A stretch of 64,000 nt of DNA from Catenaria anguillulae PL171 (taxonomy: Eukaryota; Blastocladiomycota; Blastocladiomycetes; Blastocladiales; Catenariaceae). Positions 1-11,705 of the stretch are shown here, in pieces; within the stretch, counting starts at the first letter, position 1, and each line of letters starts with the position of its first letter. Where the stretch lies: assembly GCA_002102555.1 (NCBI GenBank), contig MCFL01000001.1:1054001-1118000 (forward strand), in the 5' to 3' direction. A program made the position numbers and the translations under genes. The notes under the pieces are model-generated. The model ran no database searches. It had not been told where the DNA came from and worked only from the letters and a program-made list of their open reading frames with translations.

Positions 1-34
1 TTTCGCATTCCCTTTTCCCGCTACATAGCCCACT

Positions 35-2207
35 ATGCGTCCACTCTCACTCGTTTCGCTCCTCGGCCTCTTCGCCGCCCACCACGGTCATGGTGCCTGG
101 GCCATGCCTGCGCCCGCACCCCAAGTCACACTCACAGCCACCATTCCTGCTGGCCCGATCAATCCGACGTTGACCATCACCGTGTCCACGCCGCCCATCA
201 CCACACCGACCACCACTTCCACATCCACTACCGCCCAGGATGGCGCCGGATCTGCCGTCACGACATCCACCTCGCCATCGACCTCACAGGCCACGGTCAT
301 TTCCACGCCTTGGATCCTTGTACTTCCCGGCTACGGCAATGTGACGCGTCAAGGCGACGGCCAGTCCTCCACCTCCACCTCGACTACCACAACCACCACA
401 ACTGCCACGACAACCAGCACCACGGAAGCGGCCAGCGGATCCGCAGTGACCACCGCCTCGACCTCTGAAATCCCACTTGTCGGCACAGTGACGCAAACCA
501 CCCAAACCGTCACCATCTCTGTCTCGGACATTCCCGTCATGACGGCCACTGTCACCCTCCCGCAATCCATCGCGCCCACGCCCACGCCTCCACCCGTTCG
601 CGCACGCAAGCTCCGCCGACGCCAAACTCCCGGTCAAACGACGACCACAACGGCATCGACGGCAACCACGCAGCAGGGCGGTGGGCAAGCATCGGCCACC
701 TCGGCACCGGGCGACTCAATCTTTGCTTACGGCCAAGCATTCTTGTTTGAGCCGCCGACACAAGCGCAAGCCACGGATCCGTACTTTGGGCCATTTGCTG
801 CATTCCGCGCAGAGAATTTAACGCTAGAAGAGGAACAGAGGCTGGTGAACCGGTCCTACTACTTCAAAGGTACGTCGTAATCGGTATACTTGTCATTTCT
901 TAACCGCACCATGTCTCACTTTGCAAACACCTCACGTTCCCCATTTCCCGCTTGACAGGCAAACCCTACTCTGGCCAAGCCCAAGTCCAACTCGCCGCCA
1001 ACCAATCCACGCCGGCCTCGGATGCTGCCGTGTTTGACATTCCCTCCCCCTCCCCGCTCGTGCCCAAGCAGCTCGCCTGGCAATCTCCCGACCACCCGCA
1101 ACCCTCGCGCAAGTCGCTCCCCGTCTCGCCGCAAAACGGCGTGCTCATTATCAACTCGTCGTGGACGGGTCTTCCAGGCGGTTTGATCAGCGTCCAGCCC
1201 GTCCAGGGCCTATTGGGCTCTGTCCTGCTGCCCTACCAAGTGGCCCCGTTGGCGCAAAATCAGTTGCCCGTGCCGAGTCCGGTGGTGGCAGGTGTGTCGC
1301 ACTTGGTGTTGGCGCCGCAGAATACCAGGGAGAGGCAGGCACAGGTGCAGCAGGGCGGCCAGCAGCCGCAGCCGCAGCCCGGGCAGGATGGCGGGGTTCA
1401 AGGCGGGTTTGTGCCGCGCCAGATTGAGGCGCTCAGGAGGCAGGCCGTGATTGAAAAGCACATTGCCGTGATTTCGGACATTGATGTACGTCCAGTCAGT
1501 CTCACATTTCTGTCTCGTGGACTCAAGCCAAGCCTGACTCTGTCAACGACCGGATTCAGGATGTGATCAAGGAAACCCGTGTTTCCAACCCGCGCCAAGG
1601 TCTGCTCAACACTTTCACGCGAGAATACGTCCCGATTGCAGGCATGCCAAGCTTGTTCCAAAACACGCTCGCTCAGACCTATGCCAACACGTCGACCGCC
1701 GTTACGTTCCATTTTGCGAGCGGGACGCCGATTCCGCTGGCTCCCAGCCTGCTGCAATTCCTCGATGCGTACTATCCGCCTGGGTCACTGACCTTGCGTC
1801 CAACATCCACGTTTGACCCGCAATCCTTCATCAACGCCCTGGCCGATGGCATCGACAACAACTTTCGGCGCCAAGCACACGTCGACATTCTCAACACATA
1901 CGCGACAGCACAAGTCATGCTTTTTGGTGATACGGCCAGCCGCACGTTCGAGACCTATGTGCGGCTGCTCGAGCAGTATCCGGGTAGGATTGCTTGCGTG
2001 TACTTGCGCAACTTGACGGCCGTGGATCCCGCGGGGTCCAGTCCGAATCCGTTGACGCGGCTGACGAGGGAGCAGGCGTATGCGCAAGTCAGGCAGGTGT
2101 TGCCCGAGGAGATGCGCGGTAGGGTCGAGCAGATAGTGGTGCCGTTTGTGGATCCCGGCGAGCTGGTTGGGATGAATTTGACTACCACGCCCGTCAAGTG
2201 TGTGTGA
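35..2207 (+). CDS. Secreted App1-like (DUF2183) phosphatase-domain protein, 3 exons
   Basis: Exons 35-869, 959-1485 and 1560-2207 join in phase to about 669 aa. Both introns have GTACGT-type donors. Residues 1-23 form a signal peptide, followed by about 190 residues rich in Thr/Ser/Pro, probably O-glycosylated. The C-terminal half matches the App1/DUF2183 HAD-type domain: after the second intron is removed the nucleophile motif reads DIDDV (residues about 452-456), followed by IKET. A FGDT segment and YPGRIACVYLRN match later App1 motifs. Yeast App1 is a cytosolic, actin-patch phosphatidate phosphatase, so a secreted or surface form is unusual. The HAD motif is DxDx(T/V), so Val in the last position may still be active. 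Family assignment is good; substrate is inferred only. Confidence 0.78.
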
Positions 2208-3251
2208 ATGAATGGGTCATGAGTCGACAGCCGTGTCGTGTGTGCGTGCTTCGAGTTCGAGTGGAGGGGTTCTTGAGCATGAACGGAGACGCAAGTGAGT
2301 GATTCGTTCCCTAACTCGATCTTGTCTTGATAATCTGTGAGTGCTTGAATAGTTTTTTTTGTTGCCAACCCATTCCTCCGATTGAGTCGACTATGTACAG
2401 TATACTCACGCTCGCCTTCAAACGCACCTATGGTTTCGTGACATTGAGTTCGGTGGTCGCAAGTTGCCTGACAGTCCTTGACCCATTTCCTGCATTCACC
2501 GATGGGCAATCAGATATCGACTCTTGTCTACCACTTGGTACGTATCTACTTCTTTTGGCCTTGTTTTTTTGCGACACATGGCTTGGCCCTCGTTCTTTCC
2601 CACCAGGTTCGCCTTGGCCAAGTCGCTCAACCGACACGACCTTCAAAAGTGGTACCAGGTACCTGCTCGACCCACACGGGGCTATTTCCGCCAGTTGAAT
2701 CCCATTTGCTGCTTTGCACGATGGCCCAAATCCATGGCCAGAACAGATCACGTTGGCGGCAGGCGCTGCGGGTGTCATCGTAACGGCTCCACAAGGAAGC
2801 ATGCCGCCGAGAAACTCGAATCAGTGTTGCGTAAGATGTGGACCGCTGGCCCGTGTTTCGTTGGGTGTCGTTCGTGGCTTGCAGCATCTGCCCTGTTCGC
2901 AAAAGTTGTTGAGGGCTCTGTGGTCTGATCCATTTCAATTCAATTCAATACAACACCAGACCAAATGCACCAGATCCATGCAAGACCTGACGGCCGACAT
3001 GACCACTCCCGAAGCGTGACTTGACTGAAAAATGAATCTATATCCAAAAGACCGGAAAACATGACAAGCATAAATGACGACAAAGAAGAGGGAAGACAGA
3101 TGCGACGAAAAACAAGCAGAAACGAAAAAACCATATGTATGCGTGCGAAATGCAGAAGACGTGGGAAACGACAGGCGAGCGAGTCCCGTGTTGTGGTTCG
3201 TGTCAAAGTGGGGAAAGGAAGCGGAAAATAAAAGAAGAGCAAGGGGCCAGC
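2208..3251. other. Intergenic, no gene recognised
   Basis: About 1 kb between a plus-strand and a minus-strand gene that converge here. Short reading frames exist on both strands, but none shows a domain, a consistent splice pattern or composition like the neighbours. It probably holds the two 3' untranslated regions. Confidence 0.5.
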
Positions 3252-5195
3252 TCACCACCATACAACATCATCATCCGCAAACTTGCGCGAGCCGCTCTCG
3301 GCCGCTACCGCCGTGCTAGCCTTTGCAGCCTGCGCCGCCGCCGCCGCGGCCGTTCCACAAAACACATTGACCAAGGGCCGTGCTGCCGCGTCCCTCATCT
3401 CCATCTCCTCCAACTCGTCCAACGACGGCACCATGACCTTGACACTCACCATCAAACCTGGCGACCTCGAGCGCATCCCGGGCGCAGCAACCACCGGAGG
3501 CCGGCGCCACACTCTGGGCTTGAACGCGGCCATAGTCTCGGCTTTACCCGACCGATACGCCGCGTATGCGCCGCCCGCATGGTCCTCGTCGTCCACTTCG
3601 GTGGCATCGGCATCTTCCTCGTCAAGCGTGTCTGCCGCCTCCGTGTCCAGTTCCGTATCTGCATCCAAATCCAGCCGACCACATCCGCACACCCCATGGT
3701 CTGTGCCACCGGTGGCCGGGCTCGGGTGGCCGCGCGCATGTGCGAGTGCGTGTTGTCGGCGCATGAGCGACCGGAGTTCGAGCAGGTACACTGTGTCTTG
3801 AAACAGCATGCGGTCCGTGGTAGTAGGTGTGCGGTCATAGTCGGCGGGGAGAGCGACTGGAATCATGAGCGAAACGAGGTGTGGCGTGGGTGGGAAGTGG
3901 ACGCGCCGTTTTTGCATCGGTTGGTTCGTTGCTGAAGGAAGCGCGTCGAGTGACGTGGAGGGCGAGTGGTGGCCAGAGTCGGCGTGGACTGGGAGCGGAG
4001 GTTTGGGCGGCGTGCAGGGGGATGATGAGGCCTGGCCAAAGTGCAGCGAGGACCCACGTGGCGGAATAGGCGCAGTGAATGATCGCTTTGGCGGTGGGAA
4101 GCGTGACCGTTGGAGACTGGTTTGGGGTGGGCCCGGTGGGGCAGAGGGCGGCGAAGACGACCGGTCGAATCCTTCGTCGAGATCGTTGGGGTCCCATTCG
4201 TCGTACATGTCCTCAACATCGCTGGCGTTGCCATCGTCGGGTTGGGTGCCAGTCGTGGGTAGGTTGGTGATGGCCGAATCTGGGAGTGGCGAGGGCGAGC
4301 GGCAGGCGGGTGGAAGAATTAGGGTGGACGTTGGCGAGGAGGTTGAGGTGAGATGGTGTGGAACGGATTCGGGCGAGTCGAGAAGCTTGGCAGAAGACGT
4401 AGTAACGAGTGAGACACTGGCGGTGTCGTCGTCGCCATCGCTTCCGAGAATGGGAGATAATTGTGTTGGATGCTGATGGGACACTGGGATGCGACTTGGG
4501 CTGGTCGCTCGGGTACTTGTGGGACTTTCGAGCTCATCAACCACCCTTCGCTTGCGCCGAGGTGCAGACGTGGGTGGTGAGAACGTGAGCGACGAAAAAA
4601 TGGACGGTTCGACCGAGGAAGAAGGAGGGACATGTCCGACGCCATTGCCGACGCTAGATGGGGGCGACTGAACCAGGACCGAGGTGGAGATGCCAGTGGG
4701 CGGCTTTGAGAGCGGAAGCGATTGGATACCGGCCGAGAGCTGGTGCAGCAGGCGCACGGCCGAGGCAAGGTCGGTCGGGACGGTGGACGGAGGTGGCGAC
4801 GCTGACGATGAGAACGCGGAGAGTGGGGAATGGCCGTGGCCAAAGTGGCGTGGGAGCGACGTGGACAAGGTTGGGCGACCGTGTGGCGAGTGGAGCGACA
4901 TGGCACGACGCGGAGGGGCACGGCCCGAAGTCACGAGCGCCACGGGACCAGCAGGGACAGGGTCCACCGTCGACTGCATGACGACTGCGGAAGGCGAAGG
5001 ACGAGACCAAGGCAGCGGTTGCAGATGCGCGTTTGGCGTGACGGGGAGGGGCAGTGGCAAGGGCACGGTGGCGGCGCCGGGCGAAGGAGGGTCCGGCATG
5101 GGAAGTTGACTGAAGTAGGATTCGGACTCGGGCTCTTGGACCTGGGCAAGGCGGCGCGGCAGCGAGCGCGAGTGTTGTTGGTGTTGGTGGAACAT
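3252..5195 (-). CDS. Hypothetical low-complexity protein (647 aa)
   Basis: A single uninterrupted frame with an ATG at 5195. The protein is dominated by Pro/Ser/Thr, with basic patches and an acidic stretch (about residues 325-345, around DEWDPNDLDEGFD). A more ordered segment lies near residues 425-480, starting KRRVHFPPTPHLVSL and running through a Leu/Arg-rich helix. A second acidic run (about 505-530) precedes the C-terminus, which ends in VVWW. There is no signal peptide or membrane segment. Composition suggests a disordered regulatory or scaffold protein; no family is recognised. The long open frame and strong Pro/Ser bias support coding over chance. Confidence 0.6.
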   Translation of the reverse strand: MFHQHQQHSRSLPRRLAQVQEPESESYFSQLPMPDPPSPGAATVPLPLPLPVTPNAHLQPLPWSRPSPSAVVMQSTVDPVPAGPVALVTSGRAPPRRAMSLHSPHGRPTLSTSLPRHFGHGHSPLSAFSSSASPPPSTVPTDLASAVRLLHQLSAGIQSLPLSKPPTGISTSVLVQSPPSSVGNGVGHVPPSSSVEPSIFSSLTFSPPTSAPRRKRRVVDELESPTSTRATSPSRIPVSHQHPTQLSPILGSDGDDDTASVSLVTTSSAKLLDSPESVPHHLTSTSSPTSTLILPPACRSPSPLPDSAITNLPTTGTQPDDGNASDVEDMYDEWDPNDLDEGFDRSSSPPSAPPGPPQTSLQRSRFPPPKRSFTAPIPPRGSSLHFGQASSSPCTPPKPPLPVHADSGHHSPSTSLDALPSATNQPMQKRRVHFPPTPHLVSLMIPVALPADYDRTPTTTDRMLFQDTVYLLELRSLMRRQHALAHARGHPSPATGGTDHGVCGCGRLDLDADTELDTEAADTLDEEDADATEVDDEDHAGGAYAAYRSGKAETMAAFKPRVWRRPPVVAAPGMRSRSPGLMVSVKVMVPSLDELEEMEMRDAAARPLVNVFCGTAAAAAAQAAKASTAVAAESGSRKFADDDVVWW

Positions 5196-5914
5196 GATGC
5201 TGATGGTCTGTGTCTCATTACATGGGTCAATTGAGGGCGCGGCGTGGGTGTGAAAATGTGTATGCTGAGCGGTATGAATTACATGGAATGGGATGAAGAT
5301 GAAGATGATGAGGATTGCGTGGGATTAAAATTTGCAGAATGTCATTGCATTGCCATGTGTTGTCGGCTTCGTAGCGATGTGGCAAAGGGAAGAGATGCCA
5401 GCAGAGTTTGAATTTGGACCGTTGCGGCGCGAGCGCTGGTTCAAGTTGCTTGCAGTTGCGGCAACGGCAGCGGCATTCGTGCTGCGGCGCATGTGCATGT
5501 GGCACGGCGGTCAATGAGGTCTCCGATCCAACCTTGTCCGTTGGCACACGCGACGCGCTTTTTGTTTCCCACCCACCTTGCCCACCTTGGAAAGGAATGG
5601 ACGAAAATGTAAGCATATGTTACTTTTCATGGAAATAGTGGATGCGAAAAACTGGTAATCCGGGTGATATGATATGTCAATGAGGTTAAGTTATGGTAAG
5701 GGACTGCAAATTGATTATGGGAATGGATTTCGTTGAAGCCGAAGCCGAATCGCAACAGACGCTTGAGACGAGAGGAAATGGATGTGTCAAGAACTGTTGA
5801 ATGACCACGACGATGACGACAATCGAGTCATGAAAACCAGATGCATAGCGCCATACTGGGCTCAGACCGATGTCGACAACAAGGCCGTGTCTGGAAAGTA
5901 CCAACTTGGATAAG
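5196..5914. other. Intergenic, no gene recognised
   Basis: About 720 bp between the ATG of the 3252-5195 gene and the 3' end of the BRCT gene, both on the minus strand. It should include the upstream region of the former. Only short overlapping frames are present and no repeat stands out. Confidence 0.45.
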
Positions 5915-8238
5915 TCACCTCGTCGACACGCGCATTTTCTCGGGAACACTAGACAAATATTCAAAACGGATCATGTTGGAAGTAGACTTGTCAGCAGGAC
6001 ACCTCCGAGTCTGTTGAAACGATAGACATCGACGTACCATGGTCAACCACCACGGCGACACCACAAACTTGCCCAATCCCCTTGCAACCTCCACCTCGCT
6101 CGCTTCCTTGATATCGGACTTGGCAGGCGGCGGGTGCTTGGACATGTGCACCACATGTGTGCAACGCGGCGAAAAGCTCGTCAGGTACCGTGCACCGAGA
6201 GATTGCGCGAGCGTGTGCATGTCTTCTGCTTGCTGTTTTTTTTTGCCAAGGTTTCAATCCAAGTAGGTGTTGGCCAATGCAGGAGCCAGACCACCAAGCA
6301 CACAAGCATGGGAACACGAACCTCAACCGAATCTGTCACATACACAATGACGCCATCCAACGGCTTCGGATTCCGGATCGGATACTCGCGCGGCATCACA
6401 TACGCACCCTACACATCAAATACGTGTGAGTCAGAATCACTCGGCTTTGGCACCATGAACATTGCACAAGTCTACATGCACATACCCTCTGAACCATGGC
6501 TTCGACCCACCCAATACCCGCAACCCTTGCGCCCCACGCCGACGCGCGTCGCTCAAGTTCGTCGTCAGGGTTCGCAGAGATGACAACGTCGGACGTAACT
6601 CGAAAAGTACCATGAATCCGAGCGCCAAGCGATTGCAGGATCAGGACAAGGGCACGTCGGTCGTATTCGGCGAATCCACAAAGCGCAATTTGCGAACCAG
6701 AGAGATCTGTCGTAGACAATCGTCAGTGAGAGGAATGGGAAGGAGGAATAGCAAAGTAAAAATCGCCGACTTGGAATTGGGTCGAGCAAGTGTGGGCTGT
6801 ACAAAAATGAGGTAGTTGGCGAAAGCAACGAGTTGGACTACACAGCCATGGAAACACAAATTGCTCAGCCATCCGCCATCTCGAGGCAATCTTCACGCCA
6901 TGAAAGCAAAGACGTACGTACCTTGAGCGAATGATACATCCACACTTCCGTCACCACCTCCACCTCGCCCCGCTTTTCGGCCTCTCCATACTTTTCCCTA
7001 ATCTGCGCCAGCGCAGGGCACGCCACGGGAAGCATCAGGTACCGCCGATGCACGCCGACATACCCGGGACTCACGGGGCTGGTGCCCTGCGGCGCAACCA
7101 GCGCCCCATGTGTGCGTGCGAGCTCGCGTAGCGCGGGCATATGATGCGAGGTAAAACCCTGGATGGCAATCACGCATCCAGAGAAGAGGTTTGGGTTGGT
7201 TGAGGTCGAGTCGAACGCGATGGGCGATGAACGCGCGGATGAGGGCGACAGGGGAGAGTTCGGGTCGCGTGCCGGTGGAGGCGGCAGCGGCGGAGGCGTG
7301 TACGGTGTATTGTTATGCGTTGCTGTCGAATCGGCACCTTCCAAGGAAGCGGGAATCATGGGTGGTATGGTGGGCACCGGAGATTGACCATATTGTCGAC
7401 GTGGAAGTAGGCGCTGCGGCGTGGGAACAAGGTCGTCTTCAGTTGCATCGCCGTCTTCGTCTTCCAACTCTGTATCGTCACCCTCTTCTTGCTCACGATC
7501 CGAATCCAACATCGTTTTGTCCAACTCGTCGACAAGTTCATGTACTTGAAACGACCGGTCTGTATCCTCTGGATCCATTGCATACGACATGCGCGGCGAC
7601 GAGGGCGCAACCGAAGGGCTCACGTCCCCTCCGTGGGCTTCCCCAAACGGGTCGTCGTTGGATGATGGGACTGGAAGAGTCAGGAGCGGCGGCGGCGGCA
7701 TGATACGCGTCAACGTGGGCACTTTTTTCAAGCCAGTTGCTCCCTTTGGACGCGGCGGTGGAGAACGGTTCATGATCCTGCGCGGTTTCCACGCGACCGT
7801 CTTGAGCTGGTCCATGGATCGGTTTGGATCGAGATTATGTGCGGGTTGGTACGTGGGCGACAATGGCAGTGGGCCGGTTTCATCGGGATCGACGTTGCCG
7901 CCGTATCCAATACCAGAATTGTTGGGAGATTGTGGGGACATGAGTGCCGTGTTGGGAGTCGTTGGCGATGCGGCCGTGGCCACCACGGAGGCAGTGAGTG
8001 AGGACGGTGTCGTCGGCGCGTGTGCAAGTCTGTTTGAGTGCGGGATCAGGAGGCGGAGCGCGGGCGGGGCGCCTCCTTTTGGTCGGCGAGACAGCGAGTC
8101 GGTGCGTTCAAAGGCAAAGGCACCTCCTGGGCCGAGTGGGCGGCCGAGCCCTGGTTGCACTGTGGTGTCCTTGGTCGGCAGGATGGCGCCAGAGGGTGCC
8201 GAGGAGATGGGCTCGGCGTACATGTTGCGGTCACCCAT
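5915..8238 (-). CDS. Multi-BRCT-domain protein (TopBP1/Dpb11/Rad4-like candidate)
   Basis: A long first exon from the first ATG at 8238 encodes about 330 disordered residues, then a BRCT domain (GCVIAIQGF through VVTEVWMYHSLK) that ends near 6918-6922. A second exon (about 6702-6490) carries another BRCT start (LSGSQIALCGF to WVEAMVQR). A third begins GAYVMPREYP. A fourth starts QAEDMHTLAQSLGARYL and contains FSPRCTHVVH and VVSPWWL. Introns between exons 2/3 and 3/4 join in phase 0. The exon 1/2 junction works with the second of two adjacent GTACGT donors. The last exon, ending at 5915, is weak. BRCT repeats bind phosphopeptides in DNA-damage and replication checkpoints; the exact orthologue is not settled. 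Confidence 0.68.
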
Positions 8239-8678
8239 GGTTACTTGAGTGGCTCTTGAACCCAGCACGGTGACGTTGGAGAAGAACAAGAATGAATCGT
8301 TCGCGTCCGGGATCAGCTGGACCACGAGCGAGTTGAGCTGCGCCGCTGCAGAGAGGAGCGTGGGCAATGTAGGAGGATCGATATCACGGTGTTGGTCAGC
8401 CTTGTTTCATCGAGTGTGTGCTTAGTCTCTTTCTCTTTCTGTGCCGTCGAGACTCGGTATGGCGGCTGCTGTGCGGCTGTGGGAAATCACAATCAACAAG
8501 CATGCGGTGCGAATGCGGGTTGCAGCCGTTCGCTCAGTCTTCGATTAGGCTTCTAGACTCCTGTTCCAGAAGAGATCAGCGCCACTGTGGTGTTGCTGAG
8601 ATGAGCTGAGGCGCCAAGAAAGGCACACTTCTCTTCCAACGCATCGCGAGCTTACCGTGCGTCATTGTATTTACATCC
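8239..8678. other. Divergent promoter region (BRCT gene / Sla2)
   Basis: The BRCT gene (minus) and the Sla2 gene (plus) start head to head about 440 bp apart, so this segment should hold both promoters. The BRCT frame stays open upstream to about 8367 without an ATG. A possible tiny upstream exon (ATG ACG CAC, 8665-8656) would splice in phase to 8345, but it would lie only 13 bp from the Sla2 start codon and is not preferred. Confidence 0.45.
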
Positions 8679-11600
8679 ATGTATTCATTCCTTCAGCAAC
8701 CCCCTGTGACTGCATCCGCCGCCGCCCCCGCCTCCACCTCCGCTGCCAACGCCAACACAATGTACTCGTCCGCCCCGCGCCCGCTCGGCGCTCAGCCCAC
8801 GGGCGGCATGGGCCGTGCCATCAACAAGGCAAAGTCGGAGCAAGACCTCATGCTGGCCATCCGCAAGGCCACGTCGCCCGACGAGACGTCGCCAAAGCAG
8901 AAGCACGTGCGCACCTGCATCGTCTACACCTGGGACCACAAGACGTCGGCCCCATTTTGGCTCGGCCTGAAAAACTCGCCCGTGCTCGCCAACGAGGTCC
9001 AATGCTTCAAGGCCCTCATCACCATCCACAAGGTCATCCGCCAGGGCCACCCGACCACCCTGCCCGAAGCCATTATGGAGCTGCCCTGGCTCGAGTCACT
9101 CCCGCGTATGCTCGCGGCCGACTTTCAGGGCTACTCGGGCCTGATCCGCGGCTACCTTGAGTTCCTCTCGTACAAGCTCCACTTCCACCGCATCCACCCG
9201 GATTTCACGGGTACCTTTGACTATGAAGAGTACACAACCCTCAAGGGCACGGCCGACCCCAACGAAGGTTACGAGACCATCTCGGAACTCATGGGCTTGC
9301 AAAACCGCCTCGACGCCTTCCAGCGCACCATCTTTGCGTCGCTGCGCTCGTCGCCCAACCTCGAGTGCCGCCTGTCTGCCCTTGTCCCCTTGATTGAGGA
9401 ATCCTACGCCATCTACCGTTTCATCACGTCCATGCTGCGCGCCATCCATGCACGTGTTGGGTCGCTCGATGCCCTCGAGCCCTTGCGCAAAAACTACACG
9501 GCGCAATACTTCATGCTCAAGGACTTTTACCACACGGCCGGCCAGTACCGGTACCTGACGTCGCTCATCACCATCCCGTCGCTGGGCGACCAGCCGCCAT
9601 CGCTTTATGACTCGGACGCCGTGGTGCCCACCATGCCTGCTCGTCCGCCCACGCCGCCGCAGGAAATCGAGGACGACGACACGGGAAACGGCCTCGTGGA
9701 TGCACAAGCCGACTTGTGGGCGCAATTCAATGCCGACCAGCAGCGCCGCGAACAAGAACTCGAGGCCGAACGTCAGCGCCAGCTGGCCGCGCAACAGCAA
9801 CTTGCGGCCGCCGCTCAAGAGGAGCAGTGGCTGGCCGCTGTCCGTGAGCGCGATCAGCGGCTCACCGAGTTCTCGGAGCAGCTCATGCGTGCGCGTCAGC
9901 AGTACGAGCGCGACCAGCAGCTCTTGCAGCAGTATGACGCAAAGCTGCGCGAGGTCCAGGCACAGTTGCAGGCCGTCGGCGGCGCACAGTCCGAGGCCGT
10001 GAAAAAGATGCAGGACGAGCTCGCGCAGTGGAAGGCCAAGTACGAGGCGTTGGCAAAGTTGTACGCGCAGCTGCGCCAGGAACATTTGGAATTGCTGACA
10101 AAGTACAAGGCGCTTGCCGCGCAGAACCAGCAGGGCACTGTCACGGCCGACCAGATTGCAAAGTTGCAGGCGCAGTTGAATGCAAAGAATTTGCAATTGG
10201 CCGAGCTGATTGCCGCGCGCGACGCGTTCAAGACCCAGGCAGAGATGGCAAAGCAAGTCGATGACGAGCTCGAGGCGTTGCGGTTGCAGGCGCGGAATGC
10301 CGAGCAGGAGCTGGGCCGGCTCCGGCGCGAAAAGGAAGAGGAGATTCTCGTGTTGCAGTCGGGCATGGACCAGTCGCTGCTTGCCCTGGCAGAGATGAAG
10401 CGGCGGTTGGAGGAAGGCACTGGATCGGGCGATGCCGCCATTGCAGAGGCCGAGCGCGCGCATGCGGCCAGGTTGGATGCCATTTTGGATGCGATTCTCG
10501 CTGCGTGTGCACAAAAGGCGCAACAGGCCGGATCCGAGCTCGAGAATCCGGCGCTCGTAGGCAATGTCACGGCCACACCAGAGTACACCCTCAGTGTGGT
10601 CGATCAGGTGATCGCCGAGGGCACGCATTTCGCGCAGGCATTTGTGGCGTACCTTGTGGGCGGCGATCAAAGTCACGCAATCACGTCGGCCAATTCGTTT
10701 GCATACAATTTCTCGGCGCTCTTGAGTCACGCAAAGGGCTGCACGCGGCTCGCCGAGGACGAAAATGTCGTGGACGAAGTGGTGTTGACGGGCAAGCAGG
10801 CTGTCATGGCCACGGTGCGCATGTTTACCGCGCTCACCTCGGCACAATTGGGCGGTGTGGATGCTTCGGCGCGGCCCGCGCATGTGCAGCAGTTGGCGGG
10901 CTCGGTCGCCGGCCAGATTCAGCGACTCGCTGGTGTGATTGAAAAGCTCGTCAAGTCAAAGTCGTCCGTCATGGCCGCCGGCGCCAACTTGGAGACGCTC
11001 GTGGATAACGAGATGCAAGCCGCGAGTCGCGCGATTGAAGAGGCGTCCGCGAAATTGCAAGCTCTCTTGTCGACACCATTGCTGGATGCCAGTCCGGCGC
11101 AGGTCCAAGTCAACTCGGCCATTCTGGCAGCAGCCATGGCCCTCATTCAAGCGATTGCCAACTTGATTCGGTGCGCGACATTGACGCAGCAAGAGATTGC
11201 CGCGCATGGCAAGGGCGCCACGGGCGGATCTGCGGCCGCTTTTTACAAGAAGCACCATCGGTGGACCGAAGGCTTGATTTCCGCCGCCAAGGCCGTTGCG
11301 TTTGCTACGGGTCACCTCGTCGAAACGGCCGACGGTATGGTCCAGGGCACAAAGTCCATGGAGCAGCTCGTCGTGAGCGCCAACGAGGTCGGCGCGGCCA
11401 CCGCACAGCTCGTGGCTGCTTCTCGTGTCAAGTCGGTCGATGGGTCCAAGACGCAGGACAAGTTGGAAGCCGCGGCCACCTCCGTGACCATGGCGACGCG
11501 TGTGCTCGTCAAGGCGGCCAAGGACGCCGCTCGCAAGTTGCACGAGGATTCCATCATGGCCAACTTTTCGCAATTGTCGATTCACGATCTCAAGACGCAG

Positions 11601-11705
11601 GAGATGGAGCAGCAGGTCAAGATTTTGACGCTCGAGAAGGAATTGGTTGCGGCCAGGTCCGTTTTGGCGCAGATGAGGAAGGCGTCCTACCACAACATTG
11701 AGTAA
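8679..11705 (+). CDS. SLA2: Sla2/End4/HIP1R-type endocytic adaptor
   Basis: One exon of 1008 codons, close to yeast Sla2 (968 aa). An ANTH domain spans about residues 45-290, with the hallmark start KAKSEQDLMLAIRKATSPDE, then the HVRTCIVYTWDHK and PFWLGLKN blocks. It binds PI(4,5)P2. A Pro-rich linker (RPPTPPQEIEDDD) leads into a long Gln/Glu/Ala coiled coil (about 345-580) for dimerisation and clathrin light chain binding. The C-terminal THATCH or I/LWEQ actin-binding module is at about 760-1000, with YKKHHRWTEGLISAAKAV and VVSANEVGAATAQLVAASRV. The protein couples clathrin-coated pits to actin. There is no frameshift and all three modules are present. The long reading frames antisense to it are shadows of its codon bias. 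Confidence 0.97.
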   Translation: MYSFLQQPPVTASAAAPASTSAANANTMYSSAPRPLGAQPTGGMGRAINKAKSEQDLMLAIRKATSPDETSPKQKHVRTCIVYTWDHKTSAPFWLGLKNSPVLANEVQCFKALITIHKVIRQGHPTTLPEAIMELPWLESLPRMLAADFQGYSGLIRGYLEFLSYKLHFHRIHPDFTGTFDYEEYTTLKGTADPNEGYETISELMGLQNRLDAFQRTIFASLRSSPNLECRLSALVPLIEESYAIYRFITSMLRAIHARVGSLDALEPLRKNYTAQYFMLKDFYHTAGQYRYLTSLITIPSLGDQPPSLYDSDAVVPTMPARPPTPPQEIEDDDTGNGLVDAQADLWAQFNADQQRREQELEAERQRQLAAQQQLAAAAQEEQWLAAVRERDQRLTEFSEQLMRARQQYERDQQLLQQYDAKLREVQAQLQAVGGAQSEAVKKMQDELAQWKAKYEALAKLYAQLRQEHLELLTKYKALAAQNQQGTVTADQIAKLQAQLNAKNLQLAELIAARDAFKTQAEMAKQVDDELEALRLQARNAEQELGRLRREKEEEILVLQSGMDQSLLALAEMKRRLEEGTGSGDAAIAEAERAHAARLDAILDAILAACAQKAQQAGSELENPALVGNVTATPEYTLSVVDQVIAEGTHFAQAFVAYLVGGDQSHAITSANSFAYNFSALLSHAKGCTRLAEDENVVDEVVLTGKQAVMATVRMFTALTSAQLGGVDASARPAHVQQLAGSVAGQIQRLAGVIEKLVKSKSSVMAAGANLETLVDNEMQAASRAIEEASAKLQALLSTPLLDASPAQVQVNSAILAAAMALIQAIANLIRCATLTQQEIAAHGKGATGGSAAAFYKKHHRWTEGLISAAKAVAFATGHLVETADGMVQGTKSMEQLVVSANEVGAATAQLVAASRVKSVDGSKTQDKLEAAATSVTMATRVLVKAAKDAARKLHEDSIMANFSQLSIHDLKTQEMEQQVKILTLEKELVAARSVLAQMRKASYHNIE

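Noticed and set aside
3074-4476. Long plus-strand frames opposite the low-complexity gene
   Set aside because: They mirror the Pro/Ser-rich minus-strand frame as Gly/Arg/Trp-rich sequence and show no domains.
8656-8665. Possible 10-nt first exon of the BRCT gene
   Set aside because: It splices in phase but would put the start codon 13 bp from the Sla2 ATG with a ~310-nt intron. The internal ATG at 8238 is simpler.
9096-10883. 595-codon frame antisense to Sla2
   Set aside because: It is a shadow of strong codon bias in Sla2. Its translation is Arg/Leu-rich without domains, while the sense frame has ANTH, coiled coil and THATCH.
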